Shown here one piece after another: positions 1 through 5,484 of a DNA stretch of 5,484 nucleotides. A program made the position numbers and the translations under genes. A model generated the notes under the pieces. The model was not told the origin of the DNA and ran no database searches. It was given only the letters and a program-made list of their open reading frames with translations. The stretch is from Opitutaceae bacterium (GTDB lineage Bacteria; Verrucomicrobiota; Verrucomicrobiia; Opitutales; Opitutaceae), in assembly GCA_031282705.1 (NCBI GenBank), contig JAITDF010000566.1:1-5484 (forward strand), given 5' to 3'. The first letter of the stretch is position 1. The number at the start of each line of letters is the position of its first letter.

Positions 1-980
1 GCGAACTCTTCAAGGCGCTCAACGTCCCCGTCGGCCTGCTCAACAGCTCGTGGGGCGGCACGCAAATCGAATCGTGGATGAGCCCGCAGGCGCTTGCCGC
101 CGACCCAAGCTGGCCCGAGATCGGCAAACGCTGGCAGAATGAAATGAAGGCGTATCCCGCGAAGCTGGCGAAATACGAAACCGACATCAGGCAATGGAAA
201 AAAGCCCGCGCCGCCGCAAGGAAGGAGGGCGCGAAATTCACGGACCGCGCGCCCCGCAAGCCCGAAGGCATCACCGGCAGCCGCCTCCAGCCCGCCGCAT
301 TGTATAACGCGATGATCGTCCCCTTCCTGCCCGCCGCCATCCGCGGCGTGATCTGGTATCAGGGCGAGACCAACGACGCCCGCCCCGCCGAATACCGCAC
401 GCTCTTCCCGGCGATGATCCGCCAGTGGCGCGCCGATTTCGGGCAGGGCGATTTCCCATTTTATTATGTGCAGCTCGCCAACTTCGAGCGCGGCAATGGC
501 AGGAGCTGGGCCCTCCAGCGCGAGGCCCAGGAATGCGCGCTCAAGCTGCCCGCCACCGGCCAGGCCGTCACCATCGACATCGGCGAGGGCAATGACATCC
601 ACCCAAAAAACAAACAGGAGGCCGGCCGCCGCCTCGCCCTCAATGCGCTGGCCAACACCTACAAGCTCGGCGGCGAATTCTCCGGCCCGATGTTTGATGG
701 AATTTCCAAGGAAAAGGGCGCATTGCGCGTGAAGTTCAGCCATGCGGCGGGATTGAAAACCAAGGACCCGTCGATGCCGGGATTTGTCATCGCCGGCGAC
801 GATAAAAAATTTGTCTCCGCCGAGGCGCGTATCGACGGCGGGACGGTCGTCGTTTCCGCCGTGGCGGTGAAGGACCCGGTCGCCGTCCGCTATGCCTGGG
901 CCAACGACCCGCCGGCACCATTATATAATGCCGCCAACCTCCCCGCCCCGCCCTTCCGCAGCGACGACTGGGATGAATGA
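1..980 (+). CDS. Sialate O-acetylesterase-like (SASA/SGNH) protein, 5' truncated by the window
   Basis: This is the C-terminal 325 codons of a carbohydrate acetylesterase. The frame is open from base 3 to the TGA at 978-980 and has no start in the window; the ATG at 78 is internal, because family sequence (NVPVGLLNSSWGGTQIESW) precedes it. Recognisable SASA blocks are the NSSWGGT oxyanion-type block (about 42-62), the WYQGETND block (354-377) and the DIHPKNK block with the presumed catalytic Asp (594-596) and His (600-602), followed by AGRRLAL. The GQSN nucleophile block, the N-terminal beta domain and any signal peptide must lie upstream. A Lys/Arg-rich helical insertion (about residues 30-80 of the visible part) sits between the GGT and QGE blocks. 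The family hydrolyses O-acetyl esters on sugars, usually outside the cytoplasm; the substrate here is unknown. The C-terminus (VRYAW, then NAANLPAPPF) matches the paralogue at 3802 and ends normally, eight residues past that motif. Confidence 0.93.
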   Translation, partial: ELFKALNVPVGLLNSSWGGTQIESWMSPQALAADPSWPEIGKRWQNEMKAYPAKLAKYETDIRQWKKARAAARKEGAKFTDRAPRKPEGITGSRLQPAALYNAMIVPFLPAAIRGVIWYQGETNDARPAEYRTLFPAMIRQWRADFGQGDFPFYYVQLANFERGNGRSWALQREAQECALKLPATGQAVTIDIGEGNDIHPKNKQEAGRRLALNALANTYKLGGEFSGPMFDGISKEKGALRVKFSHAAGLKTKDPSMPGFVIAGDDKKFVSAEARIDGGTVVVSAVAVKDPVAVRYAWANDPPAPLYNAANLPAPPFRSDDWDE

Positions 981-984
981 CCTC

Positions 985-1000
985 CCGCGTTTCGCGGTTT
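985..1000 (+). terminator. Short hairpin just after the esterase stop, possible weak terminator or repeat remnant
   Basis: CCGCG-TTT-CGCGG (985-997) followed by TTT starts four bases after the stop codon at 978-980. The stem is only 5 bp and the T-run is short, so termination is uncertain. The stretch 991-1020 also resembles the right end of the IR2 repeat and the spacer after it (compare 1263-1297), so the hairpin may be the stump of an older repeat copy. Confidence 0.25.
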
Positions 1001-1015
1001 AATAAACCGACCATT

Positions 1016-1147
1016 TTAACCACTAATCTTCACTAATGAAAAGACCACTAATAAACACTGATAAAAACAGCCGCGGGAACAGATTTCCCGGCACCCTTCT
1101 TATTAGTGCTTATTAGTGTCCGGCAATTAGTGAAAATTAGTGGTTAA
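1016..1147. repeat. IR1: long CACTAAT-type inverted repeat
   Basis: This is a palindrome of about 132 bases. The left arm (1016-1064) begins TTAACCACTAAT and the right arm (1100-1147) ends ATTAGTGGTTAA. The outer 22 bases of the arms pair with one or two mismatches, and pairing resumes further in after a short divergent stretch. Each arm is itself built from repeated CACTAAT-like words. The loop (1065-1099) holds a smaller hairpin, CGGGAA (1074-1079) with TTCCCG (1085-1090). No coding potential is apparent. It may be a dispersed non-autonomous element or a structured transcript spacer; the function is not known from sequence. This type occurs once in the window. Confidence 0.85.
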
Positions 1148-1166
1148 CAAAAACCAACCATTAAAT

Positions 1167-1273
1167 TCAACCGCGAAGGACACGAAGGATGCGAAGAACG
1201 AAGAAATGAAACTGGAAAAACAACAGCCTTCAGAACTTTCATCCTTCGCGTCCTTCGCGCCCTTCGCGGTTGA
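1167..1273. repeat. IR2 copy A: CGCGAAGG-type palindrome
   Basis: The left arm (1167-1196) starts TCAACCGCGAAGG and the right arm (1244-1273) ends CCTTCGCGGTTGA. By eye 27 of 30 positions pair. Each arm contains a near 9-base period (GCGAAGGAC, ACGAAGGAT, GCGAAG). The loop of about 47 bases is A-rich on the left and is conserved in copy B, which argues that loop and arms move or are copied together. Confidence 0.88.
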
Positions 1274-1291
1274 TAAAACAGAACCAAAAAC

Positions 1292-1380
1292 TTAACCGCG
1301 GATGAACGCAGATAAACACAGATTCAAACCATCGTTTCGGAAGTCTTTATCTGTGTCCATCTGTGTTCATCTGTGGTTAA
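1292..1380. repeat. IR3 copy A: CAGATGAACACAGAT-type palindrome
   Basis: The element is 89 bases long. The left arm (1292-1323) begins TTAACCGCGGATGAACGCAG and the right arm (1349-1380) ends TTCATCTGTGGTTAA; most of the 32 arm positions pair. The arms are made of near-periodic CAGAT/AAC words. The 25-base loop includes CCATCGTTTCGGAAG and is nearly invariant between the two copies. Similar palindromes are, from general knowledge, common in intergenic regions of Verrucomicrobiota; their role is not established. Confidence 0.88.
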
Positions 1381-1417
1381 ATAAAACGACCCTTGCATTA
1401 TGAATCCGCATCCGCCC

Positions 1418-3628
1418 ATGAAAACCATGAAAGCAAACGCCCTGTCCCTCATCCTCTGCCTTGGCGCGGCGCCGGTCTTTGCCGGCGGCGCGCCGGCGGC
1501 GCCGGTCATTTACCAGGCCGCCAAAACCTGCGAGCCGTGGGAGGCGGCCGTGATGACGCCGGAATTCGACGAGCCGGTCGATTTTTGCGTGCTCTCGACC
1601 GACCCCGTCCTCGCGCAGCTGCCGCTGTTCAGCGACCAGAAATATGAAAACAAACGCCTTTTCGGGAAGAACGTGAACCTCCCCGCCTGGCTGGACGGGC
1701 GCGAGTTTTACCTGCTGCGCTCCGACCGCGAGCACGCTTTTGCGTGCGCAAAGGGCGGCGACATCATCGGGCTCGCATTCAACACCGACGCCGGCGCCCT
1801 CGCCGCGCTGGAAAAGCAGGGCTTTGCGCGGAAGGGCAAAATCCGCACCGCCTTCCTGCACGACAAGTTCCCCGGACGCGACCTCGTCGCCCTGGCGCGC
1901 GCGGTCAAACCCGGCGACACCATCGTCATGCCCAGGCTCACCGTCCTCGGCGGCATCGACACGCGCCGCCCCGCGACCGGCGAGGTGCTTTACAACAACA
2001 TCGTCCTGCCGGACCGGTGGCCGCCGCGCCGCGACATCCGTTCCGACGAGCCGCAGCGCGTCCCTTATCTGGAAAAACGCCCCGGCGTCGTCACCATTGA
2101 CATCGGGCGGCAGCTTTTCGTGGACGATTTTCTGGTCGGGAAAAGCACGCTGCAACGCGAGTTTCACCACCCCGAAAAATGGAAGGGCAACCCCGTCCTC
2201 AAGCCCGAGACCGCGCTGGAGAAAAAGTCCCGTTTCGGCGACCGCGCCGTGGCCGCGCCGCTCGGCGGCTCGATCTGGTGGAACCCCGGGCGGCAGGTCT
2301 TTGAAATCTGGTATGAGGCCGGCCACGTCACGAACCTCGCCTACGCGACCAGCAAGGACGGCCTGCGCTGGGAGCGCCCCTCGCTCGATGTCTTCCCCGG
2401 CACCAACAAGGTCATCGCCCAGTCGCCCGACTCGTGGAGCGTCGTCCCCGCGACCTGGGAGGCCGACCCGCGCGAAAAATACAAACTCCTCGTGCGCGGC
2501 CCCAACATGGACACCCGCCGCGTCCGCGCCTACACCTCGCCCGACGGCATCCATTGGGACGACCGCGGCGAAGGCGGCTTTTGCGGCGACCGGCTCACGT
2601 TTTTCTACAATCCGTTCCGCAAAAAATGGGTCTTCTCCCTGCGCTGGGAACTGGACAACTGGGGCATCGGGCGCTCGCGCGCCTACTACGAGGCCGACGA
2701 CTTCCTCCAAGGCTGCCGCTGGACGCCCTCCGCCCCCGTTTTCTGGACCCGCGCCGACAGGCTCGACCGCCACTACGACGACGGCATCCCCGAAAACGAC
2801 GGCCACACCGTGCAGCTCTACAACATGGACACCTGCGCCTACGAAAGCCTCCTCGTCTCCTTCTTCCAGCTCTTCTACGGCCCCAACAACCAATACTGGG
2901 CCGAACGCGGCCTCGGCAAACTCACCGGCCTGAACTTCGCCTACAGCCGCGACGGCTTTCATTGGGACCGCCCCGACCGCACGCTCGCCCTCAAGTCCAC
3001 GCAGCGCCCCGGCGACTGGGACTGCGGCTACGTGCAAAGCGTCGGCAACCTCATGGCCGTGCGCGGCGACAAGCTGCTGATTTACTACACGGGCTTCGCC
3101 GGCAACCCCGGCGAAAAATGGGACCCCAAGGCCGGCATCTTCGACTCCGCCATGCACTCGAACGGCGCGATGGGCGTCGCCATCCTGCGGCGCGACGGCT
3201 TCGCCTCGCTCAACGCAAAGGAAACCGGGGCCCTCCTGACCCGCCCCGTCCTCTTCTCCGGCAAACACCTCTTCGTAAACCTCGACGCCCCCGGCGGCGG
3301 CCTGTCCGTGCAAATCACCGGGACGGACGGGAAACCCATCGCGCCCTTCACCTTTGAAAACTGCAAACCCGTGAGCGGCGACACGACGCTTGCCCAGGTG
3401 ACCTGGAAAACCGCCGCCGACCTCTCCGCGCTCGCCGGCACGCCCGTCTGCTTCGAGTTCAAGCTCACCAACGGCAAACTCTACGCCTTCTGGGTCAGCC
3501 GCGACGCGAGCGGCCGCAGCGACGGCTACGTCGCCGGCGGCGGCCCCGGCTTCACCACGGTCACCGACACGCAGGGCCGCGCCGCCTACGCCCCCAACGC
3601 CGGCCTCGCCGGGCAACTCGCGCGCTGA
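1418..3628 (+). CDS. Secreted glycoside-hydrolase-like five-bladed beta-propeller protein (GH32/GH43-type fold)
   Basis: The product is 736 residues from the chosen start. ATG 1418 gives a compact signal peptide (MKTMKAN, a hydrophobic stretch LSLILCLGAA, then VFA-GG at about residue 22), and its ATGAAAAC context matches the next gene; ATG 1400 and ATG 1427 are alternatives, and none has a clear ribosome binding site. After an unrecognised N-terminal region (about residues 30-190) comes LYNNIVLPDRWPPR, then PYLEKRP and GRQLFVDDFL (Asp236/Asp237), a hallmark of planctomycete and verrucomicrobial proteins of the arabinanase/levansucrase/invertase superfamily. Three S-x-D-G-x-x-W motifs (residues 312-318, 374-380, 510-516) mark propeller blades. 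A C-terminal beta-sandwich-like region (about 608-695; LFVNLDAPGG ending KLYAFWVS) follows. It probably acts on a glycan outside the cytoplasm together with the flanking esterases; bond and substrate are unknown, and the catalytic acids cannot be assigned with certainty. Confidence 0.85.
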   Translation: MKTMKANALSLILCLGAAPVFAGGAPAAPVIYQAAKTCEPWEAAVMTPEFDEPVDFCVLSTDPVLAQLPLFSDQKYENKRLFGKNVNLPAWLDGREFYLLRSDREHAFACAKGGDIIGLAFNTDAGALAALEKQGFARKGKIRTAFLHDKFPGRDLVALARAVKPGDTIVMPRLTVLGGIDTRRPATGEVLYNNIVLPDRWPPRRDIRSDEPQRVPYLEKRPGVVTIDIGRQLFVDDFLVGKSTLQREFHHPEKWKGNPVLKPETALEKKSRFGDRAVAAPLGGSIWWNPGRQVFEIWYEAGHVTNLAYATSKDGLRWERPSLDVFPGTNKVIAQSPDSWSVVPATWEADPREKYKLLVRGPNMDTRRVRAYTSPDGIHWDDRGEGGFCGDRLTFFYNPFRKKWVFSLRWELDNWGIGRSRAYYEADDFLQGCRWTPSAPVFWTRADRLDRHYDDGIPENDGHTVQLYNMDTCAYESLLVSFFQLFYGPNNQYWAERGLGKLTGLNFAYSRDGFHWDRPDRTLALKSTQRPGDWDCGYVQSVGNLMAVRGDKLLIYYTGFAGNPGEKWDPKAGIFDSAMHSNGAMGVAILRRDGFASLNAKETGALLTRPVLFSGKHLFVNLDAPGGGLSVQITGTDGKPIAPFTFENCKPVSGDTTLAQVTWKTAADLSALAGTPVCFEFKLTNGKLYAFWVSRDASGRSDGYVAGGGPGFTTVTDTQGRAAYAPNAGLAGQLAR

Positions 3629-3631
3629 CTC

Positions 3632-3805
3632 ATGAAAAGCCTCCCCGCCAAAGCCGCCGCCGCGTTTTTTTTGGAGTGCGGTGACTTGTCACCGCTTTCG
3701 ACGGGGCGATTTATCGCCCCGCCCGCCGCCGCCCGCCGTTCCGCCGCCGCCGCCCGCCGCCACCGCATCCCGCTCCCGCCGCCAAAAACCTTCTTCGCAC
3801 CATGA
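3632..3805 (+). CDS. Doubtful 57-codon ORF bridging the two flanking genes
   Basis: An ATG three bases after the preceding stop (3626-3628) opens a 57-codon frame that ends at TGA 3803-3805, giving an ATGA overlap with the next start at 3802. That geometry would allow translational coupling. Against it, the peptide (MKSLPAKAAAAFFLECGDLS, later Ala/Arg- and Pro-rich) resembles no family I know, its middle is encoded by two hairpin repeats, and a frame of this length is common by chance in such G+C-rich DNA. It is listed as a candidate only. Confidence 0.15.
   Translation: MKSLPAKAAAAFFLECGDLSPLSTGRFIAPPAAARRSAAAARRHRIPLPPPKTFFAP
3678..3720. repeat. Two tandem covarying hairpins in the intergenic spacer
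   Basis: Two perfect 18-base palindromic hairpins lie seven bases apart. The first is GCGGTGAC-TT-GTCACCGC (3678-3695) and the second is GGGGCGAT-TT-ATCGCCCC (3703-3720). Their inner 14 bases share the pattern GGYGAY-TT-RTCRCC, and both differences are matched by compensating changes in the opposite arm. A run of eight T lies before them (3665-3672), not after, so they do not look like an intrinsic terminator on the + strand. They may be a REP-like dispersed repeat or an mRNA processing or stability element between the two genes. Confidence 0.75.
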
Positions 3806-5397
3806 AAACACGCCTCCTCTTCCTTTCACTCTTCAGCCTCCAGCTTTCGGTTTCCGCCGCCGCCGCGGTCCGGCCCGCGTCCCTGTTCCAGGATCACGCG
3901 GTGCTTCAGGCGGACATGAAAATCCCCGTCTGGGGACAAGCCGGCGCCGGCGAGCGCGTGGCCGTCTCCTTCGCGGGGCAGCGCCTCGAAACCACCGCCG
4001 ATGCCGGGGGCGGCTGGCGCGTTGACCTCGACCCGGTCGCCGCCGGCAAAAGCGGCGACCTGGTCATCGGCGAGCATGTTTTCACCGACGTGGTCGCCGG
4101 CGAGGTCTGGTTCGTCGGCGGGCAGTCCAACGCCGCGCTGAGCCTCGCCCGCGCCGCGCCCGACGCCGCGCGCGAAATCGCCTCGGCGGGTTTTCCGCAA
4201 ATCCGCGTGTGGACCTCCGGGTATGCCGTCGCGCGCACGCCGCAGGCCTTCGCCAAGGGCGGCGACTGGAAACTCTGCTCGCCCGAAACCGCCGGCGCCT
4301 TCACCGGCATGGGCTACTTTTTCGCGAAGGAGCTTCAGGCCGCGCTCGGCGTGCCCGTCGGCATCATCAGTTGCAACAAAGGCGGCGCGCCCGTCGGCAG
4401 CATGATGGACGAGGCGCTCTTCGACCAAAACCCGGGCGCGCCGGAGGCGGAGGCGTATTACGACAAGGTTTTGAGACGCTCGAAAAAGAACCAGCACATG
4501 CGCAAGGGCGTCCTCTGGAACGGCATGGTCGCCCCCCTCGCGCCCTTCGCGCTGCGCGGCGTGTTGTGGAACCAGGGCGAGGCCGACGTCCGCGTCGCCC
4601 GCGCCTACGAATCGCTGTTCGCCGGCATGGTGGCCTGCTGGCGCGCGGCCTGGGGCCGGGTGGACCTGCCGTTTTACGTCGTGCAACTGGCGAGCATCTC
4701 CGACGCCGGCAGCCTTGAGCCGCCGGAAAGCGACAACTGGCCGCTGCTCCGCGAAGCGCAGGCAAACACGCGCAAAATCCCCGGCGTCCGCGTGAGCGTC
4801 GGCGTGGACATCGGCAGCCTGTCGGACAACGCGCAAAAGGCCCGGCACCCCGCGAACAAGCGCGAACTGGGCCGCCGCCTCGCGCTCCTGGCCCTCGGCG
4901 GCGCCTACGGGAAACCCGGCCTGTGCGCCTCCCCGTTTTTTGAGGCCGCCACCGTCGCCAACGGGAAAATCATCTGCCGCCTCGACTCCGCCGCGAAGGG
5001 CCTGCGCACCTCCGGCAACCTGCCGCCGGGCGGCTTTGAAATCGCCGGCGCCGACGGGAAATTCGTCCCCGCCGCGGCGTCCATCGACGGCGAAACCCTC
5101 GTTGTCTTCTCGCCCAAGGTGCCCGCGCCCGCCGCCGTCCGCTACGCATGGAGCAACACCTGCTCCGGCGCCAACATCGTCAACGCCGCCGGCCTCCCGC
5201 TTGCGCCATTCCACGCGCAAATAAACAGGGAGACTCCAAATAAAAACAAACCATTAAATTCAACCGCGAAGGACACGAAGGATGCGAAGAACGGAAATAT
5301 GAAACTGGAAAAACAACAACATTCAGAACTTTCATCCTTCGCGCCCTTCGCGTCCTTCGCGGTTGAAAAACCGAACCAAAAACTTAACCACAGATGA
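3802..5397 (+). CDS. Secreted, divergent sialate O-acetylesterase-like (SASA/SGNH) protein with a repeat-encoded C-terminal tail
   Basis: The product is 531 residues. A signal peptide (residues 1 to about 22: MKTRLLFLSLFSLQLSVSAA) indicates export. An N-terminal beta domain typical of the family (LFQDHAVLQADMKIPVWGQA, 28-47) leads to EVWFVGGQSN, with nucleophile Ser109. Later blocks are CNKGGAPVGS (191-200), WNQGEADV (256-263) and RHPANKRELGRRLAL with presumed catalytic His349. It departs from its upstream paralogue: the Asp two residues before the His is Ala347, with a short insertion before it, and NSSWGGT and YQGETN are replaced. Activity or specificity may therefore differ. The family sequence ends near residue 472 (AGLPLAPFHA), as in the paralogue; about residues 480-531 and the stop codon are encoded by the downstream IR2+IR3 repeat. 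The likely role is extracytoplasmic deacetylation of an unidentified glycan. The start is supported by the signal peptide; no ribosome binding site is evident. Confidence 0.93.
   Translation: MKTRLLFLSLFSLQLSVSAAAAVRPASLFQDHAVLQADMKIPVWGQAGAGERVAVSFAGQRLETTADAGGGWRVDLDPVAAGKSGDLVIGEHVFTDVVAGEVWFVGGQSNAALSLARAAPDAAREIASAGFPQIRVWTSGYAVARTPQAFAKGGDWKLCSPETAGAFTGMGYFFAKELQAALGVPVGIISCNKGGAPVGSMMDEALFDQNPGAPEAEAYYDKVLRRSKKNQHMRKGVLWNGMVAPLAPFALRGVLWNQGEADVRVARAYESLFAGMVACWRAAWGRVDLPFYVVQLASISDAGSLEPPESDNWPLLREAQANTRKIPGVRVSVGVDIGSLSDNAQKARHPANKRELGRRLALLALGGAYGKPGLCASPFFEAATVANGKIICRLDSAAKGLRTSGNLPPGGFEIAGADGKFVPAAASIDGETLVVFSPKVPAPAAVRYAWSNTCSGANIVNAAGLPLAPFHAQINRETPNKNKPLNSTAKDTKDAKNGNMKLEKQQHSELSSFAPFASFAVEKPNQKLNHR
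5260..5366. repeat. IR2 copy B: CGCGAAGG-type palindrome, translated
   Basis: The left arm starts TCAACCGCGAAGGACACG and the right arm ends TTCGCGTCCTTCGCGGTTGA. Relative to copy A the order of TCC and CCC within the right-arm periods is swapped (CCCTTCGCGTCC against TCCTTCGCGCCC). In the esterase frame the left arm reads STAKDTKDAK and the right arm reads SFAPFASFAV, so the DNA periodicity becomes a short peptide periodicity. Confidence 0.85.
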
Positions 5398-5472
5398 ACG
5401 CAGATAAACACAGATTCAAACCATCGTTTCGGAAGCCTTTATCCGTGTCCATCTGTGTTCATCTGTGGTTAA
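5384..5472. repeat. IR3 copy B: CAGATGAACACAGAT-type palindrome
   Basis: It has the same 89-base length and loop as copy A. The left arm (5384-5415) reads TTAACCACAGATGAACGCAG and pairs with 5441-5472, which ends TTCATCTGTGGTTAA. The left arm pairs slightly better here than in copy A, because CCACAG replaces CCGCGG. The esterase stop codon is the TGA in AGATGA at 5395-5397. Confidence 0.87.
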
Positions 5473-5484
5473 ATAAAAAGAACC

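Larger units (their letters stand above)
1146..1386. repeat. Composite repeat unit IR2+IR3, copy A
   Basis: This unit of about 240 bases recurs at 5239-5478 in the same orientation. From 1158 to 1386 I count about 12 substitutions and one single-base indel against copy B. It contains two successive palindromes, IR2 (1167-1273) and IR3 (1292-1380), joined by a conserved spacer, GAACCAAAAACTTAACC. The unit ends about 31 bases before the chosen start of the next gene, so it probably lies in that gene's leader or promoter region. No transposase, terminal target duplication or other mobility gene is visible. Confidence 0.9.
5239..5478. repeat. Composite repeat unit IR2+IR3, copy B, overlapping the 3' end of the esterase gene
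   Basis: This is the second copy of the unit at 1146-1386, in the same orientation and offset by 4092-4093 bases. It lacks the IR1 palindrome that precedes copy A. Its first 159 bases lie inside the reading frame of the esterase gene, which stays open through all of IR2 and stops at TGA 5395-5397 inside the left arm of IR3. Only about 87 bases of the window lie beyond that stop, and no gene start is recognisable in them. Confidence 0.9.

Noticed and set aside
919..930. A perfect 12-base palindrome CATTATATAATG containing TATAAT
   Set aside because: It is within the esterase coding sequence, encoding LYNA in a conserved C-terminal motif, with no -35 element at suitable spacing and no gene start nearby that needs it.
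1016..1386. A CRISPR array, suggested by the repeated CGAAGG, CACTAAT and CAGAT words
   Set aside because: The words are short, degenerate and arranged as inverted arms; there are no uniform direct repeats with distinct spacers and no cas genes.
1367..3616. A 749-codon open frame on the - strand opposite the propeller gene
   Set aside because: The translation is dominated by Ala, Gly, Val and Glu with no domain or signal peptide. It mirrors the G/C-rich third positions of the real + strand gene, which has recognised motifs and a signal peptide.
1418..3628. Calling the propeller protein a sialidase because of its Asp-box-like S-x-D-G-x-x-W motifs and its 'sialate' esterase neighbours
   Set aside because: The motifs lack the usual S-x-D-x-G-x-x-W spacing, the LFVDDFL signature points to the GH32/GH43-like superfamily, and SASA proteins in environmental bacteria often act on other acetylated glycans.
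3653..3672. An intrinsic terminator for the propeller gene at the eight-T run
   Set aside because: The G+C-rich sequence before the T-run (GCCGCCGCCGCG) does not form a convincing stem, and the real hairpins lie after the T-run.
3826..5220. A 464-codon open frame on the - strand opposite the second esterase
   Set aside because: It is a low-complexity shadow of the same kind. The + strand frame contains the GQSN, QGE and HP-NK blocks of a known family.
1146..5478. A composite transposon bounded by the two 240-base repeats
   Set aside because: There is no transposase or integrase in the interval or the repeats, and no target-site duplication is visible. Direct repeats of a dispersed family are enough to explain the arrangement.

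Overview
The window looks like a piece of a G+C-rich bacterial chromosome. It carries secreted, carbohydrate-active proteins on the + strand, separated by A+T-richer, palindromic intergenic repeats. Three things together suggest a Verrucomicrobiota (Opitutaceae-like) genome, or less likely a planctomycete: paired SASA-type acetylesterases, a 'LFVDDFL' glycosidase-like beta-propeller protein, and dispersed palindromes of the 'AACCACAGATGAACACAGAT' and 'CGCGAAGG' kinds. This assignment is inferred from family and repeat style; there is no rRNA or marker gene. No start codon here has a clear Shine-Dalgarno sequence.

Layout. Bases 1-980 are the 3' part of a sialate-O-acetylesterase-like (SASA/SGNH) gene that begins upstream of the window. 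Bases 981-1417 are a repeat-filled gap: a small hairpin after the stop, a large CACTAAT palindrome (IR1, 1016-1147), then a composite unit of two more palindromes (IR2, 1167-1273; IR3, 1292-1380). Bases 1418-3628 encode a secreted protein of about 736 residues with a GH32/GH43-like five-bladed-propeller signature. A 173-base spacer (3629-3801) holds two tandem, covarying 18-base hairpins and a 57-codon ORF of doubtful reality that bridges the flanking genes. Bases 3802-5397 encode a second, complete and divergent SASA protein with a signal peptide. A second copy of the IR2+IR3 unit (5239-5478) follows and runs to the end of the window.

The three main genes are codirectional and plausibly form one glycan-degradation locus: two exported esterases that would remove acetyl groups and one exported glycosidase-like enzyme. 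The sugar substrate cannot be read from the sequence, and the 'sialate' name should not be taken literally.

The most notable observation is the relation between repeat and gene. The second IR2+IR3 copy lies partly inside the reading frame of the downstream esterase. It supplies roughly the last 50 codons and the stop codon, so the protein ends in a tail encoded by an intergenic repeat. The two copies (about 94-95% identical by eye) are direct repeats 4.09 kb apart that bracket the second and third genes. All three palindrome types share AACC...GGTT ends around different cores built from short near-periodic words, which looks like one modular repeat system.
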